Shown piece by piece: positions 21,321-29,338 of a DNA stretch of 35,030 nt. The notes under the pieces are model-generated. The model saw only the letters and a list, made by a program, of their open reading frames with translations. It was not told the origin of the DNA and ran no database searches. Each line of letters begins with the position of its first letter. The first letter of the stretch is position 1. The DNA lies in contig NZ_WIAD01000057.1 of assembly GCF_009618275.1 (NCBI RefSeq), forward strand, positions 1-35,030. The letters are read 5' to 3'. The translations under genes and the position numbers were made by a program. The DNA is from Roseimaritima sediminicola (GTDB lineage Bacteria; Planctomycetota; Planctomycetia; Pirellulales; Pirellulaceae).

Positions 21321-23837
21321 ATGATGTGCAAACGGTACTTTGCCGCCGTCGCAATCGCGGCGACGCTGCTGGTCGGTGGCCAGCGATCCCTCGAGGCCGC
21401 CGGTCTCGGGGCCACTCCGGCCGACGCTTTCCGAGTTCCCGACGGCTTTGTCGTGGAAATGTTGTACGAGGTGCCTCAGAGCCAAGAAGGCTCGTGGGTT
21501 TCGTTGACGGTCGACCCTCAGGGCCGCTTGTTGGCGTGTGATCAGTACGGCGGGCTGTACCGCATCACGCTCGACGCAGCCGACAAGCCGGTGAAGGTCG
21601 AACCGGTCAAGGCGGACATCGGTGCGGCACAAGGTCTGTTGTTCGCCTTCGATTCGTTGTACGTCAACGTTAACGGCAGCGGCAAACCGGGCAACACGGC
21701 CGGCGTCTATCGGTTGCGAGACCAGGACGGCGACGATCACTACGAAACGATCGATCACATCCTGCCGCTGAACAACGGTGGCGAGCACGGTCCGCACGCG
21801 TTAGTCCTCAGCCCCGACGGCAAACAGATCGTGCTGTGCGCGGGCAACAACACGATCCTCCCCAAAGAGGTGCCGCACAGCCGCGTCCCACGCAACTGGA
21901 GCGAAGATCATCTGCTGGGCCGGATGCCCGATGCTCGCGGCCACAACGCCGACCGCTTGGCCCCCGGCGGTTTCGTCGCTCGCATGGATCCCGACGGCAA
22001 GAATTTTGAAGTCATCGCGACCGGTTTCCGCAACCAGTACGACATCGCTTACAACGCCGCCGGCGAACTGTTCACCTACGACGCCGACATGGAATGGGAC
22101 GTCGGCACGCCCTGGTACCGCCCGACGCGAGTCAACCACGTGGTCAGCGGCGGCGAATTCGGCTGGCGTAACGGTACGGGCAAATGGCCCGAGTACTACG
22201 TCGACAGTGTCGGCGCGGCGGTCAACATCGGCCCCGGTTCGCCCACCGGCGTGTGCTTCGGCACCGGAGCCAAGTTCCCGGCCAAGTACCAGCGGGCGCT
22301 GTACGTGCTGGACTGGAGCTACGGGAATATCTTTGCCGTTCATCTGAACCCCGACGGCAGCACCTACAGCGGCCAGTACGAAACGTTCGCCACGGCCGCG
22401 CCCCTGCCGGTTACCGACATCGTCATTCGCCCGCAGGACGGGCACATGTACTTTACGATCGGTGGTCGCCGCACCCAGTCGGCGCTGTACCGGATCCGTT
22501 ACGAGGGCAGCGAGTCGACCGCGGCGGCCGAGCCGGTCGATACGCCCGAAGCGAAACGGCTGCGGGCCCTGCGTCACGAACTGGAAGCGCTGCACCTGAA
22601 CCCCGAGGCCAGCCAGGCCAACATCGACAAGGCCATCGAGCACCTCGGCCACGACGATCGTCAGATTCGCTACGCCGCTCGGATCGCTCTGGAGCACCAG
22701 CCGGTCGCCCAGTGGCGCGAGCGGATCGGTGGTCTGCGGGATGCCAACGCCGACACCAAAATTCTGGGCGTCGTCGCTCTGGCACGCTGCGGCAACGAAT
22801 CGGACCGAGAACACGCGATCGAGGTGTTGCAGTCGGTCGACTTCGCCGCCGCGGACGTCCAGCAGAAACTGGATCTGCTCCGCGCCTACAGCCTGGTCTT
22901 CATCCGCTTGGGCGACCCCACCGCGGAGGAGCGCAAAGCGGTCGTCCAGGCCATCGATTCGCACTTCCCGGCCACCGACGCTCGCCTCAACCGCGAGCTG
23001 GCTCTGGTGCTGACCTACCTCGACGCGCCGAACATCGTCCCGCGCGTGGTCGATCAACTGCTCAGCGGTCCGTCGCAAGAGGATCAGATCCACTTTGCCT
23101 TCGTGCTGCGGGACGTCGAAAGCGGCTGGACCGAAGAGGATCGCCGGCGATACTTCGGCTGGTTCCAAGACGTAGCTTCGTCGCGCGGCGGGATGAGCTT
23201 CGGTGGCTTCCTGGAAAACATCCGGCAAGCGGCCATCGGGCACCTGTCCGAAGCCGAGACGGCTTCGCTGGGCGACGTGCTGGCCAAGCCCGAGCCCAAG
23301 GATCCGCTGGCCGAACTGGCGCCGCGCGAGGTGGTCAAACAGTGGACCGTGGACGATCTGGCCGAAGCCGTCAGCGACGACGACTACCAACCGGACTATG
23401 AACGCGGCAAGCAGATGTTCGCCGCCGCCCAGTGCTACAAGTGTCACCGCATGGGCACCCAGGGCGGGATTCTGGGTCCGGACTTGACCGGGGCCGGAGG
23501 CCGCTTCAGCCCCAAAGACCTGTTGGTTGCGATTGTGGACCCGAATCAATCGGTCAGCGATCAGTATGCCGCCACGCAGTTTTTAACCGACGCCGGCCAG
23601 GTGGTCGTGGGCAAGATCGTCAACATGAACGGCAACAACATCCAAGTGTTGACGAACATGTTGGACCCGAGCAGCCTGACCGCGGTGAACCGCGACACAG
23701 TGGAATCGGCTCAGTTGTCCAAGACCAGCATGATGCCCACCGGGTTGATCGATACGCTTTCTGAGCAGGAGATCAAGGACCTGATGGCCTACCTGCGAGC
23801 GGGCGGCAACCCGGAGCATCCGCTGTACAAGCCGTAA
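21321..23837 (+). CDS. Secreted PVC-type heme-binding protein (beta-propeller, HEAT-like, cytochrome c)
   Basis: An 838-residue exported protein. The signal peptide (MMCKRYFAAVAIAATLLVGG) is followed by a six-bladed NHL/sugar-dehydrogenase-like propeller (about residues 30-400, with segments such as DPQGRLLACDQYGGLYRI and GFRNQYDIAYNAAGELFTYDADMEWD). Next is an alpha-helical HEAT-like region (about 420-680), then a cytochrome c domain with CYKCH (Cys705, Cys708, His709). A Met pair in KTSMMPTG is a probable distal ligand. This is the architecture of the Pirellula/Verrucomicrobium heme-protein family, thought to act in periplasmic oxidation, often of carbohydrates; the substrate is unknown. 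ATG 21279, overlapping the isomerase stop, is an alternative start that would lengthen the signal peptide. Confidence 0.9.
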   Translation: MMCKRYFAAVAIAATLLVGGQRSLEAAGLGATPADAFRVPDGFVVEMLYEVPQSQEGSWVSLTVDPQGRLLACDQYGGLYRITLDAADKPVKVEPVKADIGAAQGLLFAFDSLYVNVNGSGKPGNTAGVYRLRDQDGDDHYETIDHILPLNNGGEHGPHALVLSPDGKQIVLCAGNNTILPKEVPHSRVPRNWSEDHLLGRMPDARGHNADRLAPGGFVARMDPDGKNFEVIATGFRNQYDIAYNAAGELFTYDADMEWDVGTPWYRPTRVNHVVSGGEFGWRNGTGKWPEYYVDSVGAAVNIGPGSPTGVCFGTGAKFPAKYQRALYVLDWSYGNIFAVHLNPDGSTYSGQYETFATAAPLPVTDIVIRPQDGHMYFTIGGRRTQSALYRIRYEGSESTAAAEPVDTPEAKRLRALRHELEALHLNPEASQANIDKAIEHLGHDDRQIRYAARIALEHQPVAQWRERIGGLRDANADTKILGVVALARCGNESDREHAIEVLQSVDFAAADVQQKLDLLRAYSLVFIRLGDPTAEERKAVVQAIDSHFPATDARLNRELALVLTYLDAPNIVPRVVDQLLSGPSQEDQIHFAFVLRDVESGWTEEDRRRYFGWFQDVASSRGGMSFGGFLENIRQAAIGHLSEAETASLGDVLAKPEPKDPLAELAPREVVKQWTVDDLAEAVSDDDYQPDYERGKQMFAAAQCYKCHRMGTQGGILGPDLTGAGGRFSPKDLLVAIVDPNQSVSDQYAATQFLTDAGQVVVGKIVNMNGNNIQVLTNMLDPSSLTAVNRDTVESAQLSKTSMMPTGLIDTLSEQEIKDLMAYLRAGGNPEHPLYKP

Positions 23838-23885
23838 CGGCGGAGTCGTTTTCATAGTCGCTCGGCTGGCGACGGCCGAGCGGCA

Positions 23886-24215
23886 GGCGATATTTGGTGG
23901 CGTGAGACCCGCGCAACCGCGCCGTCGGCTAGCGGGGTCGCTGCTGGCGCGGAAGCGAATTGACCGTTTGCGGCGGGCGATGTTTAAGCACGTCGGCATG
24001 AATCTTTCGGTGAAACCCCGCGACAACACCCTCCCGCGCAGCGGGAGGGTCGGGCTCTTAGGCCCGGGGAGGGCCCTGCGAAAACCCTCTCCGGGCCTAA
24101 GAGCCCGACTCTCCCAAAGGGAGAGTGATGCCGAATTAAAGGTTGCGACGTGTTTAGTGGCATGAGACCCGCGCAACCGCGCCGTCGGCTAAGGGGGGTG
24201 CTGCTGGTGCGGATT
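23886..24215. repeat. 90-bp repeat unit split by an inserted palindromic element
   Basis: A copy of the 90-bp unit seen at 8867-9062 runs from 23886 to 23985 and resumes at about 24159 (GAGACCCGCGCAACCGCGCC, then CGTCGGCTAA). Between them lies about 170 bp that is absent from the array at 8867-9062. The whole 487-bp space between the heme protein and the GspE-like gene has no gene. Confidence 0.8.
23986..24155. mobile_element. 170-bp MITE-like insertion with three-stem palindrome
   Basis: Ends are AAGCACGTCG and CGACGTGTTT (inverted, one mismatch); alternatively TGTTT at both borders is a target duplication. Inside are three hairpins in series: a 10-bp stem (24028-24037 with 24041-24050), a 25-bp stem with one mismatch (24049-24073 with 24085-24109, 11-base loop) and an 8-bp stem (24108-24115 with 24119-24126). 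No coding capacity. The uninterrupted unit near 8928-8950 acts as an empty site. Confidence 0.75.
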
Positions 24216-24324
24216 CGGCACAACCCGTACGATGGGTTTTACTGACGCGGCTTGCCGCGGCACGGGCCGTTTTCACGCTCCGGATTCCGCCCCCTTCGAT
24301 GGGGCTGACCTATATCGGAAGTAG

Positions 24325-26136
24325 GTGCTTTTCCTTCTCTTCCGGAGCCTGCTCGTGATTCGACCTTCCTCGTCCCTCAGCTCGTTTGATTCGCACGCTC
24401 TGGAAACCTTCCCGGCAACGGGCTGCGACAGCCCCGCGCTGACGCAACTACTCGATACGCTCGACCGCCTCGATCCGGAACGGCTGGGCCAGCTGTACGA
24501 CGCGCAAAGCGATCTGGCCGAGGACCTGGAAACGCAGATCATCGACTCGGGCCTGGCCGAGGAGTCGCAGATCGCTCAGTCCTACGCTCGCCAGTTCCTG
24601 CTGCCGGTTTTTGAACCCGACGGCGAAGCAGAGCTGCCGATCGACCCGGCGGTGGCCGAACGGTTGCCGGCGAGTTTCTGTCGCCAGCACCGCCTGATCC
24701 CGCTGAACGACGATGGCCATACGCTGGAGATCGCCGTGGCCTCGCCCGACGCTTTCGGGCAATTTGATTCGCTGCAGGAGCTGGCCGGTCGACGGCCGCG
24801 AGCCCTGTTCGCTCCGCTGGGCGTGATCCGCCGCGGCCTCCGGCAGCTGTACGGCTCGGCCGCCACGGACGAACCAAATACCAGCGACGCCCCGGCCCGC
24901 GACGGCGAATCGAGCTGCAACGGCGCACCGGCCCTCTCCTCTCAACCCCAGGGCTCACGCTCGCGCAGTACCAACGCAACCGATGCGGCCGCACGCTACG
25001 TGCACCGCTTGTTCGAGAAGGCTGTCGAAGCGGACGCCGAAAGCATCTACCTGGAGTCCTCGAGCGATTCGCAGTCCAGCCGCGTGCGATTTCGTCTGGA
25101 CGGCGAACTGGCCGAAGTCACCCCGCCCCCGGCCCAGTCTACTCCTGCCGCGCTGGCTTATCTGAAGCGTCTGGCCAAGTGCGACGAAACCCGCTGCGAC
25201 CGCGTCCAAGAGGGCGTGATCGCGCTGCGCTGCCACGAGCGTCGTGTCGCACTGCGGCTGCAGACCGTGCCGACCAGCGAAGGCGAATCCGTCTCGCTGC
25301 GAGTCCGCAACAGGGACGCTGCCCAGCGAGACCTCTTCGAACTGGACTTGTCGCAACCACAGTACGGCGCCCTGACCGATGCCCTGCATCACCGCGAAGG
25401 ACTGGTCCTGGTGTGCGGGCCCGGCGGCAGCGGAATCACGACCACGCTGTACTCCTGCCTGCGGCACTTCGACGCCCAAACGTCCCAGCTGGCCACGGTC
25501 GAACAAGTGGTCGAATCGCGGTTGGACGGCGTCGCCCAGGTCCAGGCGCTGTCGCAAGTCGAGCTGGACGCCGCCGGATGTTTGCAGGCCGTGCTGCGGC
25601 AGCGACCGGACATCGTCATGGTCGACGAACTGGCCGACGTCGAGCTGGCAGATACGGCAGTACGCGCCGCGTCGACCGGCCGCCTGGTACTGTCCTCCCT
25701 GGCCGTTGCCGATGCGTTCGGCGCGATCACGCGGCTGGAGCGGCAGGGCATCGGCCGGATGCAGCAAGCCGCGGCGCTGCGATTCATTTTGGTCCAGCGA
25801 ACGCTGCGCAAGCTGTGCGTCGACTGCAGCCGACCGGTTCGTTTGTCGGCAGCGGACGCCCAGCGATTCGAGCTACCGGCCGACAAGACGCTGTTGGTCC
25901 CGGGCGGCTGCACCGCTTGCCGTCAGACCGGGTATCGAGGCCGAGTGGCCGCGTTCGAAGCCGTGGTGATCGACGATGCGATGCGGGCACGAATCGCCGC
26001 AGGCGAAGCCGAACAAGCCCTGCAGGACGCTCCGCGGATCGGCGGCACGCTGCGAGAGAACATCCGCCGCCGAGTGCTCGAGGGCGTCACCAGCCCCGAA
26101 GAGGCTGACCGCGTCGGGGGTTTGACGGCCTGGTGA
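24325..26136 (+). CDS. GspE/PilB-like protein with defective Walker A (probable pseudo-ATPase)
   Basis: A 603-residue protein with the layout of type II secretion / type IV pilus assembly ATPases: an N-terminal MshEN-like domain (about residues 45-175), a linker, and the N2 and C domains of the ATPase. The P-loop is GPGGSGITTT, with Ile371 where the family has Lys. Walker B reads MVDELAD (Glu435 kept, the family Arg replaced by Ala437). The His box LHTND is LAVAD. The zinc-type cysteines are all kept (Cys498, Cys501, Cys529, Cys532). So the fold seems conserved but ATP hydrolysis is doubtful. No ATG is available; GTG 24325 or GTG 24355 must start it. No other pilus or secretion genes adjoin it. 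A regulatory or structural role is inferred. Confidence 0.88.
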   Translation: MLFLLFRSLLVIRPSSSLSSFDSHALETFPATGCDSPALTQLLDTLDRLDPERLGQLYDAQSDLAEDLETQIIDSGLAEESQIAQSYARQFLLPVFEPDGEAELPIDPAVAERLPASFCRQHRLIPLNDDGHTLEIAVASPDAFGQFDSLQELAGRRPRALFAPLGVIRRGLRQLYGSAATDEPNTSDAPARDGESSCNGAPALSSQPQGSRSRSTNATDAAARYVHRLFEKAVEADAESIYLESSSDSQSSRVRFRLDGELAEVTPPPAQSTPAALAYLKRLAKCDETRCDRVQEGVIALRCHERRVALRLQTVPTSEGESVSLRVRNRDAAQRDLFELDLSQPQYGALTDALHHREGLVLVCGPGGSGITTTLYSCLRHFDAQTSQLATVEQVVESRLDGVAQVQALSQVELDAAGCLQAVLRQRPDIVMVDELADVELADTAVRAASTGRLVLSSLAVADAFGAITRLERQGIGRMQQAAALRFILVQRTLRKLCVDCSRPVRLSAADAQRFELPADKTLLVPGGCTACRQTGYRGRVAAFEAVVIDDAMRARIAAGEAEQALQDAPRIGGTLRENIRRRVLEGVTSPEEADRVGGLTAW

Positions 26137-26164
26137 TTGATTGAGCCGTTGAGGGGCGATCGCC

Positions 26165-26230
26165 CATCAGCCGCAGGGCGCTAGCCCACGGTTATCCCCA
26201 TCAGCCGCAGGGCGCTAGCCCACGGTTATC
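26165..26230 (+). repeat. Two tandem copies of a 34-bp hairpin repeat
   Basis: CATCAGCCGCAGGGCGCTAG starts at 26165 and 26199. The core GGGC-GCTA-GCCC is a small perfect hairpin. A diverged copy lies near 18300. The site is between the convergent GspE-like and FAH-family genes. Confidence 0.8.
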
Positions 26231-26426
26231 TACTTTCACCATCGCTTGCGATTGAAGCGTTAGCGGAGCGGCGCAAGCCGCCCGGTGTGTGAAGATTCGC
26301 ACCGCAAAACCGGACGGCTCGCGCCGTTCCGCTACAAAGGAAGTGGCATTGGGCGCCAGCCCACGGTTCCTGGCCACGTACACGGAACCGCACGCTAGCG
26401 CGGTGGCGGCTGATTACGGTTCACGC

Positions 26427-27275
26427 CTAAACGCAGTGGTTGCGGAGCGTGCCGAGGCCTTCGATTTCGACTTCGCACCGGTCGCCGCTTTTTAGATACA
26501 CCGGCGGCGTGCGAGCGTCCCCGACTCCCGACGGGGTTCCCGTGTAGATCAGATCACCGGGACGCAGCGTGACCACCTGCGACAGGTAGGACACGATTTC
26601 GGGAATCGAAAAAATCAATTGCTCCGTCGTCGAATCCTGCAGCGTTTGATCGTTCAGCCGCAAGCGGATGCGGAGTTTGCCGGGGTCGTCGATGGCACTG
26701 TGGTGCACCAGGTACGGTCCCAACGGCGCGAACGTGTCGAAGGTTTTCCCCAGCAACCACTGGCCACCGGGTTTGCCTTTCTGCCAGTCGCGAGCGGAAA
26801 CGTCGTTGCCGCAGCAGTAACCGAAGACGTACTGCAGCGCATCCTCCACCGCGATATTCTTGGCTTCGCGCCCGACGACCACCACCAGTTCCGCTTCGTA
26901 ATCCACTTTGGAACTTTGCGGCGGCAGCACGATCTGGTCTTCGTGCCCGATCACGGCCGTGGGCAGTTTGCAGAACACCACCGGTTCGGCGGGGATCTGG
27001 CTGCCGGTCTCGGTCGCGTGGTCACGGTAGTTCAAACCGATGCACAGGACTTTCTCGGGCCGATCCACCGGCGGCAGGAGCTTCACGTCCTCCGTGACGC
27101 TGCGGGCGTCGGCCGCGGCGACCACCCGCTGTAGATCCGTCTCACCGAGCGCCATCAGCCCGCGAATATCGCTCGGCGCCGAGCCCTGGATATCGCGCAG
27201 TGCGACGATCGAATCGCCCTGGACCAAACCCAACTCGACCGATTGATCGGGTCGCTGAAAACGGCAAAAACGCAC
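26427..27275 (-). CDS. Fumarylacetoacetate hydrolase (FAH) family protein
   Basis: A 282-residue FAH-family enzyme, the usual length for single-domain members that hydrolyse or decarboxylate beta-diketo acids or act as oxaloacetate-type decarboxylases. The conserved catalytic segment is CIGLNYRDHATETG (about residues 78-91). The divalent-metal ligands are probably Glu127 and Glu129 (YEAEL) and Asp158 (GNDVSARDWQ). The C-terminal LRPGDLIYTGTPSGVG is typical. The substrate cannot be assigned. I start at GTG 27275 (VRFCRFQ), where family proteins usually begin and where GAGG lies about six bases upstream. ATG 27356 would add 27 residues of unlike composition. It is divergent from the MFS gene. 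Confidence 0.88.
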   Translation of the reverse strand: MRFCRFQRPDQSVELGLVQGDSIVALRDIQGSAPSDIRGLMALGETDLQRVVAAADARSVTEDVKLLPPVDRPEKVLCIGLNYRDHATETGSQIPAEPVVFCKLPTAVIGHEDQIVLPPQSSKVDYEAELVVVVGREAKNIAVEDALQYVFGYCCGNDVSARDWQKGKPGGQWLLGKTFDTFAPLGPYLVHHSAIDDPGKLRIRLRLNDQTLQDSTTEQLIFSIPEIVSYLSQVVTLRPGDLIYTGTPSGVGDARTPPVYLKSGDRCEVEIEGLGTLRNHCV

Positions 27276-27446
27276 GAGGCACCTCGGGGTTGACGACAAA
27301 AAAACAAGCGATGCAGAAACGGGTTCACGCAAACCGGGTAGGTTGGGGGTGATCATACTGGACGGCTGGAACTGCGGACACCGCCTCGGTGCTCGTCGCC
27401 GACCGCTCGACCCGCTAGGCTTTGACTCGGCCCGCCCGGCGATTTC

Positions 27447-27492
27447 GCGGGCTGCCGATTCAGTCGAAAACGCATCTCTTGGGTGAGCCGTT
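27447..27492 (-). repeat. Tail of the 62-bp palindrome family (inverted)
   Basis: Matches the conserved tail (GCGTTTTCGA flanked by AACGGCTCA and GCCCGC) on the minus strand, in the divergent region between the FAH-family and MFS genes. Confidence 0.65.
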
Positions 27493-27515
27493 CCGTCCCT
27501 CCTGAACCACCATCG

Positions 27516-28787
27516 ATGACCACCTCGGGAAATCGCAAATCGAAGGCTGCTCGGCCCAAGCGTCCGCGACGCGCGGCGGTTGCCTTTATTTTGCTGACCA
27601 TCTTCATCGATGTGTTGGGCATTGGATTGGTGATCCCGGTCTTGCCGGAGCTGGTCAAACAGATGGTCGGTGGCCAGGCGCATACGGCCAGCCGGTACCT
27701 GGGCATCATCATGGCCAGTTACTCGCTGATGCAGTTCGTCTTCGCTCCGCTGGTCGGCGCATTTTCCGACGCCTACGGTCGTCGACCAATCCTGCTGGCG
27801 TCCATGTTCGGCTTTGGAGCCAATTTTCTGATCCAGGGTTTTGCCCCGAACATCTGGTGGTTGTTTTTTGGGCGCGTGATCGCGGGCGTGATGGGCGCCA
27901 GCTTTACGACCGCCAACGCCTACATCGCCGACGTTTCGGACACCAGCACGCGGGCCCGCAATTTCGGCTTCGTGGGTTTGATGTTCGGTTTGGGGTTTAT
28001 CGTCGGACCGGCCGCCGGCGGTTTGTTGGGAGAGATCTCGTTGCGGCTGCCGTTCTTCGTAGCGGCCGGACTGGCGCTGCTGAACGGGCTGTACGGCTTT
28101 TTTATTCTGCCGGAATCGCTGGCCGAGGAGCATCGTGGTCCGCTGCGTTTATCCAAGGCCAACCCGCTGGGAACGATCGTCTTTCTGCGCAGCTATCCGC
28201 TGGTCGCGGCGCTCGTCGTGCCGTTCGTCCTGGCGTCGCTGGCCCAGCGTGGGCTGGAGAACGTGTGGGTGCTGCACACCGGGTTTCGCTACGGCTGGAG
28301 CGCGTTTACGAACGGTCTGACGCTGGGTCTGGTGGGGTTGATGGCGGCACTGGTTCAAGGCGGATTGGTCCGGCCCTCGATCCGCCGCTTCGGTCCACGA
28401 CCGGTGGCCGTGTTTGCGACCTCGGTTTCGGCGACCGCGTTTCTGGGTTACGCGTTGGCCCAGCAGGGATGGATGGTGCCGCCGATCATCGTCTTCGGGT
28501 CGCTGGGCGGATTGGCCGGCCCGGCGATCCAGAGTTTGATCGCCGGATCGGTAGATCCGGGCGATCAGGGAAAAGTGCAGGGAGCCCTGACGTCGCTGGT
28601 AAGTTTGACGAACATCGTGGCGCCGATCGTCTTCGCCACCGTCCTGTTCAATTATTTTACTTCGGGCCGGGCCGGATTTATTTTCGCCGGCGCCCCGTTC
28701 CTGCTGGGCAGCGCCCTGTTGGCCGCCGCTGCGATCGCCCTGAAAGGCGTGTTTGCCCGGTTCCCGGGAGAGGAGGAAGGTGGTTGA
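27516..28787 (+). CDS. MFS transporter, TetA/multidrug exporter-like
   Basis: A 423-residue integral membrane protein with a basic N-terminus (about residues 7-20) and twelve predicted membrane segments. The opening segment FIDVLGIGLVIPVLPELV and the loop 2-3 motif GAFSDAYGRRP (residues 81-91) are typical of the DHA1/TetA class of proton antiporters. It probably exports a small molecule; the substrate is unknown. I start at ATG 27516, while GTG 27483 would add codons from a repeat tail. Its TGA stop falls inside the heptamer array that begins at 28781. It is divergent from the FAH-family gene and convergent with hisS. Confidence 0.88.
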   Translation: MTTSGNRKSKAARPKRPRRAAVAFILLTIFIDVLGIGLVIPVLPELVKQMVGGQAHTASRYLGIIMASYSLMQFVFAPLVGAFSDAYGRRPILLASMFGFGANFLIQGFAPNIWWLFFGRVIAGVMGASFTTANAYIADVSDTSTRARNFGFVGLMFGLGFIVGPAAGGLLGEISLRLPFFVAAGLALLNGLYGFFILPESLAEEHRGPLRLSKANPLGTIVFLRSYPLVAALVVPFVLASLAQRGLENVWVLHTGFRYGWSAFTNGLTLGLVGLMAALVQGGLVRPSIRRFGPRPVAVFATSVSATAFLGYALAQQGWMVPPIIVFGSLGGLAGPAIQSLIAGSVDPGDQGKVQGALTSLVSLTNIVAPIVFATVLFNYFTSGRAGFIFAGAPFLLGSALLAAAAIALKGVFARFPGEEEGG

Positions 28788-28874
28788 TGGTTGATGGTTG
28801 ATGGTTGTTGGTTGTTGGTTGATGGTTGTTGGTTGTTGGTTGTTGGTTGTTGGTTGTTGGTTGTTGGTTGTTGG
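28781..28874 (+). repeat. Heptanucleotide tandem array (TTGATGG/TTGTTGG), about 13 copies
   Basis: The reverse complement of the CAACCAA-type arrays at 20430 and 32799, with TGATGG variants at the left end. It supplies the TGA stop of the MFS gene (28785-28787). Confidence 0.92.
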
Positions 28875-28940
28875 GGAGAGGGGACGATCTGAGATTTGTT
28901 GGGCTCCAACGGAGCCTATATACGGACAAAAACTTTTTCT

Positions 28941-28996
28941 CCCCTCTCCCCCAAATCCTGGCGAGCCTAAGCGAGCCAGGATTTGGGGGAGAGGGG
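28941..28996. terminator. 22-bp perfect stem-loop (possible bidirectional terminator)
   Basis: Arms 28941-28962 and 28975-28996 are exact complements (starting CCCCTCTCCCCCAAATCC) with a 12-base loop. An A/T-rich run (AAAAACTTTTTCT) lies just left. It sits between the convergent MFS and hisS genes, so it could stop both transcripts, but the family is dispersed and terminator activity is inferred. Confidence 0.5.
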
Positions 28997-29113
28997 TCGG
29001 GGGTGAGGGGGATTGCAGCGTAGGTTCGTCAGCGCCACGCCTCGATGCGGTCCGCGGCATGAAGACCCGATGCAAAGAATCAGCCATTTGCACCCGAGCC
29101 CCCTCACCCCCGG

Positions 29114-29169
29114 CCCCTCTCCCCCACGGCTTCACTCGCTGACGCTCGCGGCGCCGCGGGGGAGAGGGG
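29114..29169. repeat. Second CCCCTCTCCCCC stem-loop, inverted relative to the first
   Basis: Arms 29114-29125 and 29158-29169 pair perfectly over 12 bp; the loop region (CGGCTTCACTCGCTGACG and onward) differs from the copy at 28941. Together with 28941-28996 it forms a head-to-head pair flanked by related outer sequences, resembling an expanded version of the element at 19398-19602. Confidence 0.75.
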
Positions 29170-29260
29170 AGAAAACTTTTTCTCCTATGCATAGAATCCG
29201 TTGGGTACGGAGACCTGAGAGTTTGCCGATCGAACGCGAGCACAAGCGCAGACGCAACAA

Positions 29261-29312
29261 ACTCACTACTCACTACTCACTACTCACTACTCACTACTCG
29301 CTACTCGCTACT
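29261..29312 (+). repeat. Heptanucleotide tandem array (CTACTCA/CTACTCG), about 7 copies
   Basis: Period 7, with the last base of the unit switching from A to G at the right end, where it matches the array at 19609. Confidence 0.9.
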
Positions 29313-29314
29313 TT

Positions 29315-29338
29315 CCAACGCCTGGCGACTTCAGCTAC
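29315..29338 (+). repeat. 24-bp hairpin element, copy 10 (decayed arm)
   Basis: Left arm changed to ACGCC while the right arm is GACTT, so pairing is lost. It overlaps the hisS stop codon: the minus-strand TAG at 29337-29335 is part of the element's GTAGC. Confidence 0.75.

Noticed and set aside
22184-23401. 405-codon overlapping plus-strand frame
   Set aside because: It is an Arg/Gly/Pro-rich out-of-frame reading of the heme-protein gene.
21801-23549. 582-codon open frame on the minus strand
   Set aside because: It is an antisense frame of the GC-rich heme-protein gene, which has a signal peptide, a propeller and CxxCH; the antisense translation shows no recognisable domain.
28149-29273. 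374-codon minus-strand frame across the MFS gene and intergenic repeats
   Set aside because: It combines an antisense shadow of the MFS gene with repeat translations (QQPTTNN).
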